Positions 6,695-14,502 of a DNA stretch of 32,315 nucleotides are shown here, piece by piece. This DNA comes from JACDAN01 sp035711385 (lineage in GTDB: Bacteria; Actinomycetota; Thermoleophilia; Gaiellales; Gaiellaceae). A model generated the notes under the pieces. It saw only the letters and a program-made list of their open reading frames with translations, had not been told where the DNA came from and made no database searches. A program made the translations under genes and the position numbers. Each line of letters begins with the position of its first letter. The first letter of the stretch is position 1. The stretch covers positions 1 to 32,315 of the forward strand of contig DASTCG010000031.1 of the NCBI GenBank assembly GCA_035711385.1. The letters are read 5' to 3'.

Positions 6695-7396
6695 GTGCTC
6701 ACGGTCCTCTACGGGCTCGCGGTTCAAGGCCGGCGCGTCGAGCGTTGGCGGATCGGCGCCTTCGCCGCAGGCTGCCTCCTGCTGCTCGTCACCGCAGTCA
6801 CGCCGCTCGAGGCCCTCTCGTACCACCTACTCTCGATGCACCTGCTCCAGAACGTGATCCTCGCCGAGTGGGCTCCGGCGCTGCTCGTCCTCGGCGTTCC
6901 GCCCTTCCTCGCCGAGTCGCTCGCGAGCCTGCCCGGTGTCCGCACGCTCACCCGGCCACCCGTGGCCCTCGGCCTGTGGCTCCTCGCCTACTTCGCGTGG
7001 CACCTGCCGCCGGCCTACGACACGGCGCTCGAGCACCCGGTGACGCTGCTGCACCTGGAACACGCGTGCTACCTCGCCGCAGGGACCTTGCTCTGGTGGC
7101 CGGTGTTCCAGGATGCGCCGCAGCGCCTGACCAACGCCGCGAAGGCGCTCTACCTCTTCCTCGCCTTCATCCTCGCGAGCCCGGTCGGCCTCCTCCTGGC
7201 GCTCGTCCCGAACGCCGCCTACGACTACTACGTCGAGGGTGGCGGTCTCTGGGGCCTGAGCGCGCACACCGACCAGCAGATCGCGGGCGTCACGATGTCG
7301 GTCGAGCAGGCGGCCGTCTTCTTCGCGGTCTTCGCGCTCTACTTCTTCCGCTTTCTCGCCGACGAGGAGCGCCTCGACGCCGTCGGGACGAAGTAG
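6695..7396 (+). CDS. CtaG/Caa3-type cytochrome c oxidase assembly factor-like membrane protein
   Basis: The product is a polytopic membrane protein of the CtaG (caa3_CtaG) family, linked to copper insertion or assembly of cytochrome c oxidase. Characteristic pieces are LLSMHLLQNVILAEWAPALLVLG, LLAYFAWHLPPAYDTAL, LHLEHACYLAAGTLLWWPV and the C-terminal HTDQQIAGVTMSVEQ, with several conserved histidines. The GTG at 6695 lies inside the first membrane helix. In-frame codons upstream from about 6647 read DPYSWTVHPEATLGV, which fits the family N-terminus, but no ATG, GTG or TTG occurs back to a TAG at 6626. Initiation may be non-canonical (for example ATC 6635) or the start may be mutated. Confidence 0.85.
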   Translation: MLTVLYGLAVQGRRVERWRIGAFAAGCLLLLVTAVTPLEALSYHLLSMHLLQNVILAEWAPALLVLGVPPFLAESLASLPGVRTLTRPPVALGLWLLAYFAWHLPPAYDTALEHPVTLLHLEHACYLAAGTLLWWPVFQDAPQRLTNAAKALYLFLAFILASPVGLLLALVPNAAYDYYVEGGGLWGLSAHTDQQIAGVTMSVEQAAVFFAVFALYFFRFLADEERLDAVGTK

Positions 7397-7401
7397 CCGA
7401 G

Positions 7402-7475
7402 TCGGGACGGCCGGATTCGAACCGGCGGCCTCCTGCTCCCAAAGCAGGCGCGCTACCAGGCTGCGCTACGTCCCG
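7402..7475 (-). tRNA. tRNA-Pro (anticodon TGG)
   Basis: The minus-strand acceptor stem CGGGACG pairs with CGTCCCG. The D-arm is GCGCAGCCTGGTAGCGC, the anticodon loop TTTGGGA sits on CCTGC/GCAGG, and the T-loop is GTTCGAA. The discriminator is A and CCA is not encoded. It lies 5 nt beyond the ctaG-like stop on the opposite strand. Confidence 0.96.
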
Positions 7476-7525
7476 CCCGACCAAGTGTAGAGAGCGGTCG
7501 GGCAACCTCGATAGGCTCCGCCGCC

Positions 7526-8440
7526 GTGACCCGCCGCCCGGCGCTGGGGTACGCGATGGTGCTTACGGCGGCGACGCTCTGGGCGCTGAACGGCACGGTC
7601 TCCAAGGTGATCCTCCGGTCGGGCGACGTCAGCGCCGAGCGCCTGACCCAGGTGCGGGCGACCGGCGCGTTCATCCTCCTCTTCGCCGTGCTGCTCGCGG
7701 TCCGACGCTCGACGCTCCGCGTCAGCGCGCGCGAGCTGCCGTTCCTTGCCGTCTTCGGGGTCTGCGGTCTCGCGTTCGTCGCCTGGTTCTACTTCGTCGC
7801 CATCGAGCGTCTGGAGATCGGCGTCGCGCTCTTGATCCAGTACGTGGCTCCGGTGCTGGTCGCCCTGTATGCGCGGTACGTGCTGCACGAGCCGGTGCGT
7901 CGGCGGATCTGGGCGGCGCTCGGCCTGTCCCTGCTGGGCCTCTCGCTGCTGCTCCAGGTCTGGACCGGCGTGGAGCTCGACCGGATCGGGCTGCTCGCGT
8001 CGGCCGGCGCCGCCGTGACCTTCGCGCTCTACATCCTCATGGCCGACCGCGGAATCCGGCGCCGCTCGGCGAGCTCGCTCCTCGCCTACGGCTTCCTCTT
8101 CGCCGCGCTCTTCTGGGCGGTCGTCCAGCCGTGGACGAGCTTCCCCTGGGACCTGGTCGGCGACAGCGTCTCACTGCTCGGCCGCCTCGACTCGGTGGCG
8201 CTTCCGGTCTGGCTCCTGATGGGTTGGATGATCGTCCTCGGCACGATCGTGCCCTTCGGCCTGCTCGTCTCCGCGCTCCACCACGTCAGCCCGACGCGGG
8301 CGGGAATCCTCGCGATGTTCGAACCCGTTGCCGCGACGGCGATCGCCTACGCCTGGCTCGAGGAGCAACTCGATCCAGTCCAGTCTGTCGGAGCTGTTGT
8401 CGTGCTTTGCGGAATTGTACTTGCGCAAACCTCACGTTAA
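7526..8440 (+). CDS. EamA/DMT-family transporter
   Basis: This 304-residue drug/metabolite-transporter protein has ten predicted membrane helices in two EamA repeats. Repeat 1 runs from GYAMVLTAATLWALNGTVSKV through ALLIQYVAPVLVALYARYVLHEP. Repeat 2 runs from IGLLASAGAAVTFALYILMADRG through ILAMFEPVAATAIAYAWLEEQLDPVQSVGAVVVLCGIVLAQ. The 'xEPxxA' segment near the end is typical. The substrate is unknown (amino acids or metabolites in relatives). The start is GTG 7526. The 3' end and the following 60 nt are visibly less GC-rich than the surroundings. Confidence 0.92.
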   Translation: MTRRPALGYAMVLTAATLWALNGTVSKVILRSGDVSAERLTQVRATGAFILLFAVLLAVRRSTLRVSARELPFLAVFGVCGLAFVAWFYFVAIERLEIGVALLIQYVAPVLVALYARYVLHEPVRRRIWAALGLSLLGLSLLLQVWTGVELDRIGLLASAGAAVTFALYILMADRGIRRRSASSLLAYGFLFAALFWAVVQPWTSFPWDLVGDSVSLLGRLDSVALPVWLLMGWMIVLGTIVPFGLLVSALHHVSPTRAGILAMFEPVAATAIAYAWLEEQLDPVQSVGAVVVLCGIVLAQTSR

Positions 8441-8503
8441 TTGGCGTGGAAATCTACACCTGCAATCCAACGTCCATGAAGTCTGGCAAACTGCCGCGCC
8501 GTA

Positions 8504-8995
8504 GTGGTGAGAAGCCGCACACTTCTCGCCCTGATCGTTGGGGGGATTGCGTTTCTGGCCTCGCCGCCGGACGCGATGTCGACCGACCTCGTCGATCAGG
8601 CACAGGCCTCGCGCCAGGAGTACAGCCTCTTGAACGCGATCAACCGCGCCCGCGCGAGGAATGGCCGGGGTCCCCTCCGGATCGCCGCACCGCTCCAGCG
8701 CGCCGCCCGGTCACACTCGAACGCGATGCTGCGGACGGGCGACTTCAGCCACGGAGACTGGTACCGGCGCCTCCGCCGGTACGGAGCCCGCAGCCGCACG
8801 CTGGGCGAGAACATCGCGTGGGGAGCCGGAGCCGACGGCACGGCCGCCGCGCTCGTCCGTATGTGGCTCGCAAGTCCCTCGCACCGGGCGACGATGCTCA
8901 GCCGAAGCTTCCGCTACGTCGGCGTTGGCGTCGCCACCGGCACGTTCTCCGGGTTCGGCGGGGCGAGCGTCGCGACCGCGGATTTCGCAGGCTAG
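8504..8995 (+). CDS. Secreted CAP/SCP-domain protein, second copy
   Basis: The 163-residue protein has a signal peptide-like N-terminus (RTLLALIVGGIAFLASPPDA) and then a CAP domain. The domain starts at EYSLLNAINRARARNGRGPLR, continues through RAARSHSNAMLRTGDFSHGDW with the first His set, GENIAWGAG, and WLASPSHRATMLSRSFRYVGVG with the second His, and ends VATADFAG. It is shorter than the 3975-4586 paralogue. The start is one of two adjacent GTG codons (8504 chosen). The 63 nt upstream are unusually AT-containing for this window and probably hold its promoter. Its TAG stop is the first TAG of the palindromic element. Confidence 0.88.
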   Translation: MVRSRTLLALIVGGIAFLASPPDAMSTDLVDQAQASRQEYSLLNAINRARARNGRGPLRIAAPLQRAARSHSNAMLRTGDFSHGDWYRRLRRYGARSRTLGENIAWGAGADGTAAALVRMWLASPSHRATMLSRSFRYVGVGVATGTFSGFGGASVATADFAG

Positions 8996-9159
8996 TGCCC
9001 CTTCAGGTAATGCTGCCCCGTTTCTGGGTCGCGAGCACCAAGTCAGAGGCCGCACTCGCCCGCGGCCAAGGCCGGCAGCCTTGGCGAGGGCGAGGGTGGG
9101 CTCTGGCGCCGCGTGATCGCGGGCCAGAAGCAGGCGTGTATTGCCTGGAGGGGCACTAG
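8992..9159. repeat. 168-bp palindromic element bounded by CTAG, long copy
   Basis: The left end begins CTAGTGCCCCTTCAGGTAAT. The right end, read in reverse complement, begins CTAGTGCCCCTCCAGGCAAT. The two arms stay similar for about 47 nt (roughly three quarters identical, including TTCTGG and CGCGA-CAC blocks). A second inner hairpin at about 9055-9094 pairs CTCGCCCGCGGCCAAGG with CCTTGGCGAGGGCGAG. The element fills the whole space between the CAP gene and the convergent response regulator. A 54-bp relative lies at 28866-28919. It may be a MITE-like insertion with TA at its ends, or a structured RNA/terminator. Confidence 0.8.
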
Positions 9160-9162
9160 TCC

Positions 9163-9612
9163 CTACTCGACCAGGAGCATGCGCAGCTCGGCGATCTTCT
9201 CCCGCCGCAGCTCGTCGCGCTCGCCGCGCCGTACGCGGTCGAGCAACTTCTCCACGATCTTGGCGAGGTCGACCGGGTTGAACGGCTTCGTGATGTAGTC
9301 GATGCCGCCCAGCTCGAGCCCCCTCGCCCGGTCGCGAAGCTCCGCTCGCGCGGTCAGGAAGATCAGCGGAATGTGATTGGTCATCTCGTCGTCGGTGAGG
9401 TTCTCGGCCACCTGCCAGCCGTCCATGCCGGGCATCATCACGTCCAGCAGGATCACGTCCGGCAGCTCGGTCTTCGCCACATCGACGCCGGCGATCCCGT
9501 CCGATGCCTCCAGCACGACCATCCCCTCCGCTTCGAGGTTGACACGGCACAGGAGCCTGATCGGCGCCTCGTCGTCGACGACGAGGACTCTGATCGACGA
9601 GTGTCCGCTCAT
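9163..9612 (-). CDS. Response regulator, receiver domain only
   Basis: This 149-residue protein is a CheY-like receiver with a short charged C-terminal helix and no DNA-binding output domain. The acidic pair Asp13-Asp14 (LVVDDEAP), the phosphoacceptor Asp57 (LLDVMMPGMDGW), the Thr in FLTARAE and the Lys in YITKPFNP are all present. The tail (about residues 122-149, DRVRRGERDELRREKIAELR) is a charged helix. It starts 8 nt after the stop of the histidine kinase gene on the same strand, so the two should form a two-component unit. Phosphorylation by that kinase is inferred. Confidence 0.93.
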   Translation of the reverse strand: MSGHSSIRVLVVDDEAPIRLLCRVNLEAEGMVVLEASDGIAGVDVAKTELPDVILLDVMMPGMDGWQVAENLTDDEMTNHIPLIFLTARAELRDRARGLELGGIDYITKPFNPVDLAKIVEKLLDRVRRGERDELRREKIAELRMLLVE

Positions 9613-9620
9613 GCCTGCCT

Positions 9621-12600
9621 CTATACCCGACTCTCCGTCGGCTCAGTCGACTCCAGCGGGAGCTCGAAGACGAAACACCCGCCCCGCCCCGCATCCGCGT
9701 CTAGCCAGACCCGTCCGCCCATCGCGCTCGCGAGGCCGCGTGCGATGAAGAGGCCGAGCCCGGTCCCGCCCCCGGGCTGATCGGCGTGCTCCGCCCGGTA
9801 GAGCTTCCGGAAGATCCGCTCCTCCTCACCCTGCGGGACGCCGGACCCCTCGTCGAGGACGCGCACCTGCACGGCGTCTCGCGTCCGGCGGGCGGCGACC
9901 GTCACCGTGCCTCCGCTGGGCGAGAACTTGATCGCGTTGTCGAGGAGGTTCGCGAGGATCTGCCGCACCTTGTCGCGATCGGCCGACGCGTCGAGCGGCT
10001 CGTCCGGCATCTCCAGGACGAGACGGCGTCCGTTCGCAAGCTCCCGCTCGGCGCTCTCCACGACGTCCGAGACGATCTCACGAAGGTCGGTCGGCGCCGC
10101 CTGCATCTCGAGGTCCCCCGACTCAAGCCGGGCGACGCTCAGAAGCGCGTCCACGATCCCGGTCAGCCGCTGGGCCTCCGTCGCGATGTAGCCCAGGAAC
10201 GTCCGGCGCTCGTCGTCGCCGAACGCCACGTCCTCGCGCAGGAGCGTCTCGGCGAAGCCGTAGATGGAGGTGAGCGGCGCTCGGAGCTCGTGCGAGACGG
10301 TCGAGACGAACCCCGTCTTCAGCTGCTCGACGAGCCGGTCGGAGGACACGTCCCTGAACGCGTAGATCCGCCCGGCGACCGCGCCGGCGGGGTCGCGCAT
10401 GACGGCTTCGCTGACCGACAGCCAGACCTCCTCCTCCCCACGGCGGATCTGGATCAGGCCGCGGCCCTCCTCGGAGGTCTCGTCGGGATCGAGGTTCCGC
10501 TGGAGGACGTCGGCCGGCGTGCGACCCAGCGCCTCAGCGGCGGGCACGTCGGTGATCTCCTCCGCCGCCGCGTTCCACAGCACGACGTTGCCCTCGCGGT
10601 CGACGGCCACGATCCCGTCCGCGACGTTGCCGAGAATCGCCACACTGCGCTCGCGCTCGAGCACGACGCGCTGGTAGAGCTCCGCGTTCGCGAGGAACGC
10701 GGAGACGTTGCCGGCGAGCGCGGCCAGGGCCTCGACCTCCTCGTCCCGCCAGGTCCGAGGGCTCCGGGCATAGACGGCGAGGACGCCGTGGACACCGCCT
10801 TCGGCCCCGACGAGCGGTGCGCCCAGATAGGCGGCGTACCCCGCCTCGAGCAGCGCGTCGGAGCCGCTCTCCGGCCGAGAGCGAACGTCCCCGACCGCGA
10901 CCGGCCCGCGTGACTGCACGACCTCGCCGGCAAGCTCGCCCACCGCCGAGACCCGGCTGCCGATCGCGCCCTCGGCGTCGTCGCCGTGCGCTGCGCTCAC
11001 GACCAGCTCGTCGCCTTCGAGGATGCTGACGGCCGCGGCGTCGGCGCCGACCAGGCCCGGCGCCTGCGCGACGATCTCCTCGAGGATCGCGTCCGGGTCG
11101 AGCTCGCTCGCGAGGAGCGTCCCCGTCCGGGCCAGCTGCTGGGCGATCGCCCGATTGCGCCGCTCGGCCTCGAAGAGCTCCGCCCGCTCGAGCGCGCCAC
11201 GCGCCGCTGCGGCGAGGTGGTGGGCGAGCTCGATCTCGTCGTCCGAAAAGGCTTGCTCCTCGGTGAAGAAGACGAGCCCGACACCTGTCTGCTCCCGCCG
11301 CGGCGCCTCGACCGGAACGGCGATCAGCGAGCGGAAGCCCTGGGCCTCGGCGAGGGCGCGCCAGTCGTCCCCGAACCGGTCGTCGTCGACGAGCTCGGGC
11401 GCAGCGAGCACGCGCTTGCGCAGCGCGACCTCGCCCAGCGATCCGGCAGCGCTGAGCCCGTCGGCGAGGAACTCGGCCACACCGGCCGGCAGCTCGTGCG
11501 ACCCGACGAGCCGGAGCCGTCCGTCCTCCGGCATCAGCACCGCCGCGAACGTGCCCCCGAGCGCCTCGCCTGCAGCCTGCGCCACGGCGTCCAGCGTCTC
11601 CGTGAGCGAGAGTGGCTGCGCGAGGACGGACGCGATCCGGAAGAACCCGCGCTGGATCCGCACCTGTCGGGAGCTCTGCTCGATGCTCGCCACGTTCCGC
11701 AGCGCGACCGAGCCGAGGCTTGCGAACGCCTCGAGGACCCCGACGTCCTCGGCGGTGAATCGACGGTCGGAGTCGCGCGTCCCGACACCGATGACGCCGC
11801 GGGCGTCTCCCCACCATGTCATCGGCGCGACCATCGCCGCCGTGAAGTCGTCATACGCGGGGTGCGGGGCCCCGACCTCGTCGCCGTAGTCGCCGGACAC
11901 CACGGCCCGGCGCCGGCGCATCGCCTCTCCGGCGAGGGCGTTCTCGGCGGGAAACTCGAACTCCACGAGGTCGGCCGGGAGCCCGTACACGGCGGCGCAC
12001 GTGAGGACGCCGCGTCGTGCGTCGAGGAGGTAGCAGTCCGCGGCGTGGACGTCGAGCAGCTTGGTCACCTCGACGACGAGCCTCTGCAGCACGGTCTCGA
12101 CGTTCAGCTCGCTCGTCATCACCTGCGCGGCCTGGACGAGAGCGGCCTGCCGTTCGAGCCGGCGCTCGTTCTCCTCGAGGAGGCGTGCCGTGTGGAGCGC
12201 GAGGCCGACCTCCCGCGCGACGGCCTCCGCGAGCGCGACGTCCGACTGCGTCCACTCGGTCGGCCGGCTCTGATGGAGGCCGAAGACGCCGATCATCTCG
12301 TCGAAGACGACGATCGGCGTGGCGAGCGACGCACTGGTACCGATCCGCTGGAGCGTCTCGGCGCGGCCAAGCGTGGGATCGCGCAGCGCCGGGTCGTGCT
12401 GGATGTCGTTCGAGGCAACGGTCCGGCGCTTTCGGAGCGCGAGGTTCGCGACCGGCAGGCTGGGCGAGGCCTCGCCGATCGGCTCGACGCCGTCGGCGTC
12501 CCACTCGGCCAGGATCGGCATCGGCTTCCCCAGCTCGCCGAGGCGGATGTAGCAGCGGGTGACGTCGGCCGCCTTCCCGACCTCCTCCACCGCCACACGG

Positions 12601-13295
12601 AGGAGCGCCCCGATGTCGTGCTCGGACCGCACGCGGCGGCCGATCTCCGCGACGAGCTGCTCGCGCGCGAGGACCTCGCGGAGCCGCGCCGCCGAGTGCG
12701 TCTTCTCGAGCGCCAGTGCCGTCTCGCCGGTCAGCGCCTCGAGCCGCGCCAGCTCCTGGGGCGGGAACGCCCGCCGACGGCTCGTGCTGGCGGCGACGAG
12801 GACGGCGAGCACGCGGGACCCGGAGACGATCGGGACGAACGCCGCGCTCTTCGCGCCGACACGGTCGGCCAGGCCGCGATGCACCCGGGGCGACGACTCG
12901 ACGTCGAAGATCGTGAGCGGCGTGGCCTCGAACGCTGCGCTGGCGACCGCCGAGGGCTCGTGCTCGAGGTCGATCCGGACCGATTGCCACCAGTCGACCT
13001 CCTTCCCGTCCGACCGGGCCACGAGGCCCCTTGCCTCCTTCTTGTCCTCGCTGATCAGCGCGACGGCGGTGAACTCGACCTCGAGGAGCGCCTCGACCTG
13101 CTCCACCAGCGTCCGGGCGACGGCCTCGGCGTTCGGTGCGCGGGCGAAACCCGCGGAGGGCACCTCGCCGTCGTCCGCGGGCGACCGGTCTGCGGGCTCC
13201 GGCGTTGCTGCCTCCCGCCGCGTGAGAAGCAGTACGACGGCCGCGAGGAGAAGTGCCGCCGCAAGAGCGAGCAGGAGGTACTCGACAGCCGCCAC
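9621..13295 (-). CDS. Five-GAF, PAS-containing sensor histidine kinase
   Basis: This 1224-residue kinase starts at GTG 13295 immediately before a single membrane helix (residues 3-27, EYLLLALAAALLLAAVVLLL). Five GAF domains follow, each opened by a helix and a 'xLLRxAVEEV'-like segment, at roughly residues 45-200, 215-375, 390-545, 555-715 and 720-880. A PAS domain follows (about 885-985; ERSVAILGNVADGIVAVD). The HisKA domain has the H-box VSHELRAPL with His1002. The HATPase domain has the N-box LLDNAIKFS, G1 DEGSGVP and G2 GGGTGLGLFIARG. One helix and no extracellular loop imply cytosolic sensing. Ligands of the GAF domains are unknown. It is upstream of, and cotranscribed with, the receiver protein. 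Confidence 0.93.
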   Translation of the reverse strand: MAAVEYLLLALAAALLLAAVVLLLTRREAATPEPADRSPADDGEVPSAGFARAPNAEAVARTLVEQVEALLEVEFTAVALISEDKKEARGLVARSDGKEVDWWQSVRIDLEHEPSAVASAAFEATPLTIFDVESSPRVHRGLADRVGAKSAAFVPIVSGSRVLAVLVAASTSRRRAFPPQELARLEALTGETALALEKTHSAARLREVLAREQLVAEIGRRVRSEHDIGALLRVAVEEVGKAADVTRCYIRLGELGKPMPILAEWDADGVEPIGEASPSLPVANLALRKRRTVASNDIQHDPALRDPTLGRAETLQRIGTSASLATPIVVFDEMIGVFGLHQSRPTEWTQSDVALAEAVAREVGLALHTARLLEENERRLERQAALVQAAQVMTSELNVETVLQRLVVEVTKLLDVHAADCYLLDARRGVLTCAAVYGLPADLVEFEFPAENALAGEAMRRRRAVVSGDYGDEVGAPHPAYDDFTAAMVAPMTWWGDARGVIGVGTRDSDRRFTAEDVGVLEAFASLGSVALRNVASIEQSSRQVRIQRGFFRIASVLAQPLSLTETLDAVAQAAGEALGGTFAAVLMPEDGRLRLVGSHELPAGVAEFLADGLSAAGSLGEVALRKRVLAAPELVDDDRFGDDWRALAEAQGFRSLIAVPVEAPRREQTGVGLVFFTEEQAFSDDEIELAHHLAAAARGALERAELFEAERRNRAIAQQLARTGTLLASELDPDAILEEIVAQAPGLVGADAAAVSILEGDELVVSAAHGDDAEGAIGSRVSAVGELAGEVVQSRGPVAVGDVRSRPESGSDALLEAGYAAYLGAPLVGAEGGVHGVLAVYARSPRTWRDEEVEALAALAGNVSAFLANAELYQRVVLERERSVAILGNVADGIVAVDREGNVVLWNAAAEEITDVPAAEALGRTPADVLQRNLDPDETSEEGRGLIQIRRGEEEVWLSVSEAVMRDPAGAVAGRIYAFRDVSSDRLVEQLKTGFVSTVSHELRAPLTSIYGFAETLLREDVAFGDDERRTFLGYIATEAQRLTGIVDALLSVARLESGDLEMQAAPTDLREIVSDVVESAERELANGRRLVLEMPDEPLDASADRDKVRQILANLLDNAIKFSPSGGTVTVAARRTRDAVQVRVLDEGSGVPQGEEERIFRKLYRAEHADQPGGGTGLGLFIARGLASAMGGRVWLDADAGRGGCFVFELPLESTEPTESRV

Positions 13296-13523
13296 TGGAG
13301 TCAGAAGGATACGACGACGGCAGACGAGAACGAGGGAGGCCCGCCGCTCGGGGGGGTCGGTGCGGCGGGCGCTCCCCAGTGCTAACCGCGGATCGTGGCC
13401 AGGTACGCGCACCGCGGTTCGCGTCGCCCAGTGCCGCCAAGCTATCGCCGCGAACGGCGAATTCCAATAGGCCGAACGGCCCATCTTTCAAAGCCGGAAA
13501 GACCGCCTGGATACCATGGATGG
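13296..13523. promoter_or_regulatory. Divergent intergenic region, kinase versus ispH
   Basis: This 228-nt gap separates two divergent genes and must contain both promoters, although I see no convincing -35/-10 pair. Two small hairpins lie close to ispH: TCGCCG-CGAA-CGGCGA at 13445-13460 and GGCC-GAAC-GGCC at 13470-13481. They may act in the ispH leader. No gene is supported here. Confidence 0.4.
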
Positions 13524-14480
13524 GTGGTCGAGCGCGTGTTGCTGGCTTCTCCCCGTGGCTATTGCGCGGGTGTCGAGCGGGCCGTCGAGACGGTCGAGCG
13601 GTTGCTCGACCTCCACGGGCCGCCGATCTACGTGCGGAAGCAGATCGTCCACAACCTCCACGTCGTCCGGGAGCTCGAGGACCGAGGCGCGATCTTCGTC
13701 GAGAGCGAGACCGAGGTTCCTGAAGGCGCGCGCATCGTCCTGTCGGCGCACGGGGTCGCGCCCTCCGTGTACGAGAACGCCGCCGCGAGGCGCCTCGAGA
13801 CGACGGACGCCACGTGCCCGCTCGTGACGAAGGTGCACGTCGAGGCACGCCGGTACGCCGCCGAGGGGTACACCATCGTGCTCATCGGCCACGCCGGGCA
13901 CGAGGAGGTGGTCGGGACGATGGGCGAGGCGCCGGAGGCGACAGTGCTCGTCCAGTCCGTCGAGGACGCTGAGCGTCTCGAGCTCGTGGACCCCGAGCGC
14001 GTCGCCTACATCACGCAGACCACGCTCTCCGTGGACGAGACGGCGGAGGTCATCGCCGCGCTGCGGCGGCGGTTTCCGAGCATCCGGGCACCGAAGCGGG
14101 ACGACATCTGTTACGCCACGTCCAACCGACAGTGGGCCGTGAAGGACATGCTCGCCGAGGTCGATCTGCTGCTCGTGATCGGTTCGCGCAACTCGTCCAA
14201 CTCGAACCGCCTGGTGGAGGTCGCCCGGGCCGGCGGCGTCGACTCGCATCTCATCGACGACGAGACGGACATCGACGAAAGGTGGCTGGCTCCGGTGCGC
14301 GTCGTCGGGATCACTTCGGGCGCGTCCGCACCCGAGAAGCTCGTCGAGCGCGTGTGCGACTGGTTCCGCGCTCGCGGCGTGGACAGCATCGAGCCGTTCC
14401 AGTCGGTCGACGAGGACGTCGTCTTCCGCCTCCCGGTCGAGCTGCGGCGCGAGCTCGCGCTGGCCGACGCGCAGCGCTAG
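13524..14480 (+). CDS. ispH: 4-hydroxy-3-methylbut-2-enyl diphosphate reductase
   Basis: IspH is the last enzyme of the MEP isoprenoid pathway and reduces HMBPP to IPP and DMAPP with a [4Fe-4S] cluster. The 318-residue protein has all three cluster cysteines: Cys14 in PRGYCAGVERA, Cys98 in DATCPLVTKVH and Cys196 in ICYATSNRQ. It also has the substrate-site motifs AHGVAP, GHAGHEEV, TQTTLSVDE and NSSNSNRL. The GTG at 13524 gives the normal family start (VVERVLLASPRGY). Longer upstream reading adds non-homologous Arg-rich sequence. The stop TAG is followed directly by the inverted repeat of the transposase element. Confidence 0.97.
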   Translation: MVERVLLASPRGYCAGVERAVETVERLLDLHGPPIYVRKQIVHNLHVVRELEDRGAIFVESETEVPEGARIVLSAHGVAPSVYENAAARRLETTDATCPLVTKVHVEARRYAAEGYTIVLIGHAGHEEVVGTMGEAPEATVLVQSVEDAERLELVDPERVAYITQTTLSVDETAEVIAALRRRFPSIRAPKRDDICYATSNRQWAVKDMLAEVDLLLVIGSRNSSNSNRLVEVARAGGVDSHLIDDETDIDERWLAPVRVVGITSGASAPEKLVERVCDWFRARGVDSIEPFQSVDEDVVFRLPVELRRELALADAQR

Positions 14481-14502
14481 CCGGCGGGGTCAGACCCCGT
14501 CA
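14481..14502 (+). repeat. Left inverted repeat of the RAYT unit (REP-like)
   Basis: The sequence CCGGCGGGGTCAGACCCCGT is inverted relative to the right copy at 15132-15154. The core GGGGTCAGACCCC is self-complementary. The TGA stop codon of the transposase gene lies inside this palindrome. Confidence 0.85.

Noticed and set aside
6595..9159. 854-codon plus-strand open frame spanning ctaG, EamA and the CAP gene
   Set aside because: It is a shadow in a non-coding frame of three recognisable genes; it also crosses a tRNA.
10986..13385. 799-codon plus-strand open frame within the histidine kinase gene
   Set aside because: It is antisense to the kinase; repetitive charged composition and no motif. 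High GC removes stops in this frame.
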